NCBI RefSeq assembly: GCF_023221595.1
Contig: NZ_CP096566.1
Location: 32,127-96,126, forward strand
Origin: Rhodococcus qingshengii JCM 15477
Lineage (GTDB): Bacteria > Actinomycetota > Actinomycetes > Mycobacteriales > Mycobacteriaceae
Length of the DNA: 64,000 nt
Direction: 5' to 3'
Shown piece by piece: positions 62,644-64,000 of this stretch; the stretch's first letter is position 1, and each line of letters starts with the position of its first letter. Below the pieces are notes generated by a model that was not told where the DNA came from, made no database searches, and worked only from the letters and a program-made list of their open reading frames with translations. The position numbers and the translations under genes were made by a program.

Positions 62644-63803
62644 GTGTCCTTCCCGGTCCTTCTTTCGTCACGTGTGACGATTCGTTGCTGGATCATCCGT
62701 TGGATGGTCTTTTGTTTGAAGTCTGCCGAGACTGAGGTGTAGAGCGCGGTGGTGGATGAGTAGGCGTGGCCAACTTGCTGCTGGACAAACATAGGATCGT
62801 ATCCGGCCTCGAGGAGATGAGTGACGTAGGAGTGGCGCAGGCAGTGCATCTTCAACTCTGTCGGTAGCCCAGCCAGTTCGCGGACCGCAGTGAAGGTGCG
62901 ATTGAAGTTGCGGATGCCCGTGGCGCCAGCCCGTTCCGACGGCCACAACGAGGCCGAGCGGTCCGCAGTGGCGAACTGTTCGCGACCCTGCGGCGAGAGC
63001 CAGTGATCGAGAAGATCGACCACCCAGTCAAACTCAGGCACCGTGAGAACAGTGCGACGGCGCGGTCCTGACCCCGACATGCCTTTGGCGTAGCGGATCT
63101 GAACGGCGCCATAGCGGCCGTACTTGTCTACGTGCGGATTTGGGCCGAAGTCGTGGTAGTCGAGCATGGAAAGTTCCCGACGGCGCAAACCGTAGGCGTA
63201 GCACACCTTGAACGCGGTGGAGTCTCGCATCAGTGGGAGCCAGCGCTTCGAGCCCTTGGCGAACTCTTGATCGACGAGGTCATCGCAGGTGTCGAAGAAT
63301 GTCTGCAACTCGGTCTGAGTGAAGCTGCGCCGGTCCGCTGGGATGGCGTCATCGGTCTTGTGGCGCGGCGTGTTCCACTCGAACACGACTTGGGCGGGAA
63401 CGTCGTCAAATACTTTGCTGCAGAACGCAGCCCACCCATACCTTTCGTCAGTGACGTAATAGCAGAAGGACCTGATCGTGCCAGCGTTCGCGCGCAGCGT
63501 CGACACCGAGACGGCTTTCGGCCCGGTTCGTCGATCAGCCAGGAACTCATCGACATGGATCGGCTGCCAGCCCCACGGATACTCGTTGGAGTGCTCCTGG
63601 AACCGAGAGACCAGGCCGCACGAGGACCGAATGAACGGCACACCGAGCCCACGGGCCAGCATTTGCGCTCGCCAGCCATCGAGCATCGCCTCAAAGACTC
63701 GGTCCTCGGGTCGCAGCAGCCCGACGACGCCGTTCGACAGGAACTCTGGCAGCCGACCTGGAACACTCTGCATGAACGCAAGTGTAGCGCGAGAATCTCT
63801 CAT
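62640..63803 (-). CDS. tyrosine recombinase (integrase)
   Basis: About 387 residues from the ATG at 63803 (63773 and 63923 are alternatives; none has a clear Shine-Dalgarno). The catalytic set is complete: Arg in YGLRRRELSMLDY, His-Arg box in MHCLRHSYVTHLLEAG, second His in VGHAYSSTTALY and Tyr in ALYTSVSADF. An N-terminal SAM-like domain lies before it. First gene of the recombinase/XRE/recombinase-like operon. Confidence 0.88.
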   Translation of the reverse strand: MRDSRATLAFMQSVPGRLPEFLSNGVVGLLRPEDRVFEAMLDGWRAQMLARGLGVPFIRSSCGLVSRFQEHSNEYPWGWQPIHVDEFLADRRTGPKAVSVSTLRANAGTIRSFCYYVTDERYGWAAFCSKVFDDVPAQVVFEWNTPRHKTDDAIPADRRSFTQTELQTFFDTCDDLVDQEFAKGSKRWLPLMRDSTAFKVCYAYGLRRRELSMLDYHDFGPNPHVDKYGRYGAVQIRYAKGMSGSGPRRRTVLTVPEFDWVVDLLDHWLSPQGREQFATADRSASLWPSERAGATGIRNFNRTFTAVRELAGLPTELKMHCLRHSYVTHLLEAGYDPMFVQQQVGHAYSSTTALYTSVSADFKQKTIQRMIQQRIVTRDERRTGKDT

Positions 63804-64000
63804 CTGTTTGCATAAACCGATGTCGATCTGGGGATCAGGCTCGTGGGCCACCGTCCGGCAGCAAGTCGTCACCGGCCACAGGCAGCAGTTTCGCTTGAGA
63901 TCCAATGGGACGAGTTCTCTCATCTAGTTGAACTCGACCTTCTTTAACGCCGATAATAATGATTCTGTAAAGCTGGCAGGTCAGGGCGCCACAATCAGCT

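Overview
The window looks like part of a large mobile replicon, most likely a plasmid, from a mycolic-acid actinobacterium close to Rhodococcus or Gordonia. This rests on high GC with strong GC3, cutinase-family and DUF2637 proteins, DUF2510/SHOCT proteins, a gamma-butyrolactone-receptor-like TetR pair, and a replication/partition block next to conjugation-type cell-wall genes. The genus is inference. I saw no rRNA, tRNA or CRISPR array.

Layout. (1) About 1-8 kb, minus strand: a transfer/cell-surface cluster with a ParA/MinD-like ATPase (cut by the left edge), a lipoprotein, a soluble protein, a three-domain peptidoglycan hydrolase, a cutinase-like secreted protein, a membrane-anchored protein and a large Pro/Gly-rich secreted protein. 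(2) 8.4-14.0 kb, plus: a double-HTH XRE regulator, an STAND NTPase with 14 WD40 repeats, and an asparagine-synthetase-like PP-loop protein. (3) 14.1-19.1 kb: the replicon core, with an RHH protein, a putative replication initiator, a beta-helix-repeat protein, a ParA with an unusual P-loop and matching repeats on both sides, a small RHH partner, and a DUF2637 membrane protein. (4) 19.2-20.5 kb: tandem ScbR-like TetR genes, the first frameshifted. (5) 20.8-23.7 kb: unknown small or membrane genes and a Tn3-type resolvase.

(6) 24.2-41.9 kb: a defence island. It holds a frameshifted adaptor-like locus, a two-gene CBASS (Cap15-like effector plus CD-NTase, minus strand), a complete type I BREX operon in standard order (brxA-brxB-brxC-pglX-pglZ-brxL, plus strand) and an Mrr-type nuclease remnant. 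BREX methylates host DNA and blocks phage; CBASS answers infection with a nucleotide messenger that opens a membrane effector.

(7) 42.4-56.2 kb: a mobile-element graveyard. A Tn554-like unit (three-gene tnpABC set plus a passenger resolvase) has inserted into a serine-resolvase gene, splitting it cleanly. Its ends are perfect 12-bp inverted repeats and GGCG is present at both junctions. An IS30-family element carries a DUF3024 gene inside its terminal repeats, and the C-terminus of a third resolvase copy survives as a remnant. (8) 54.5-60.7 kb: a membrane protein paired with an HhH-glycosylase-like protein, a PH/SHOCT protein, a DUF2510 membrane protein and an unknown pair. (9) 60.8-63.9 kb, minus: an overlapping operon of a tyrosine recombinase, an XRE regulator and a zinc-ribbon recombinase-like protein.

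The strongest candidates for something new are the in-frame split resolvase with its transposon, the IS30 carrying DUF3024, the XRE/STAND-WD40/Asn-synthetase block, the frameshifted adaptor-like locus before CBASS, and the recombinase-XRE-recombinase-like trio.
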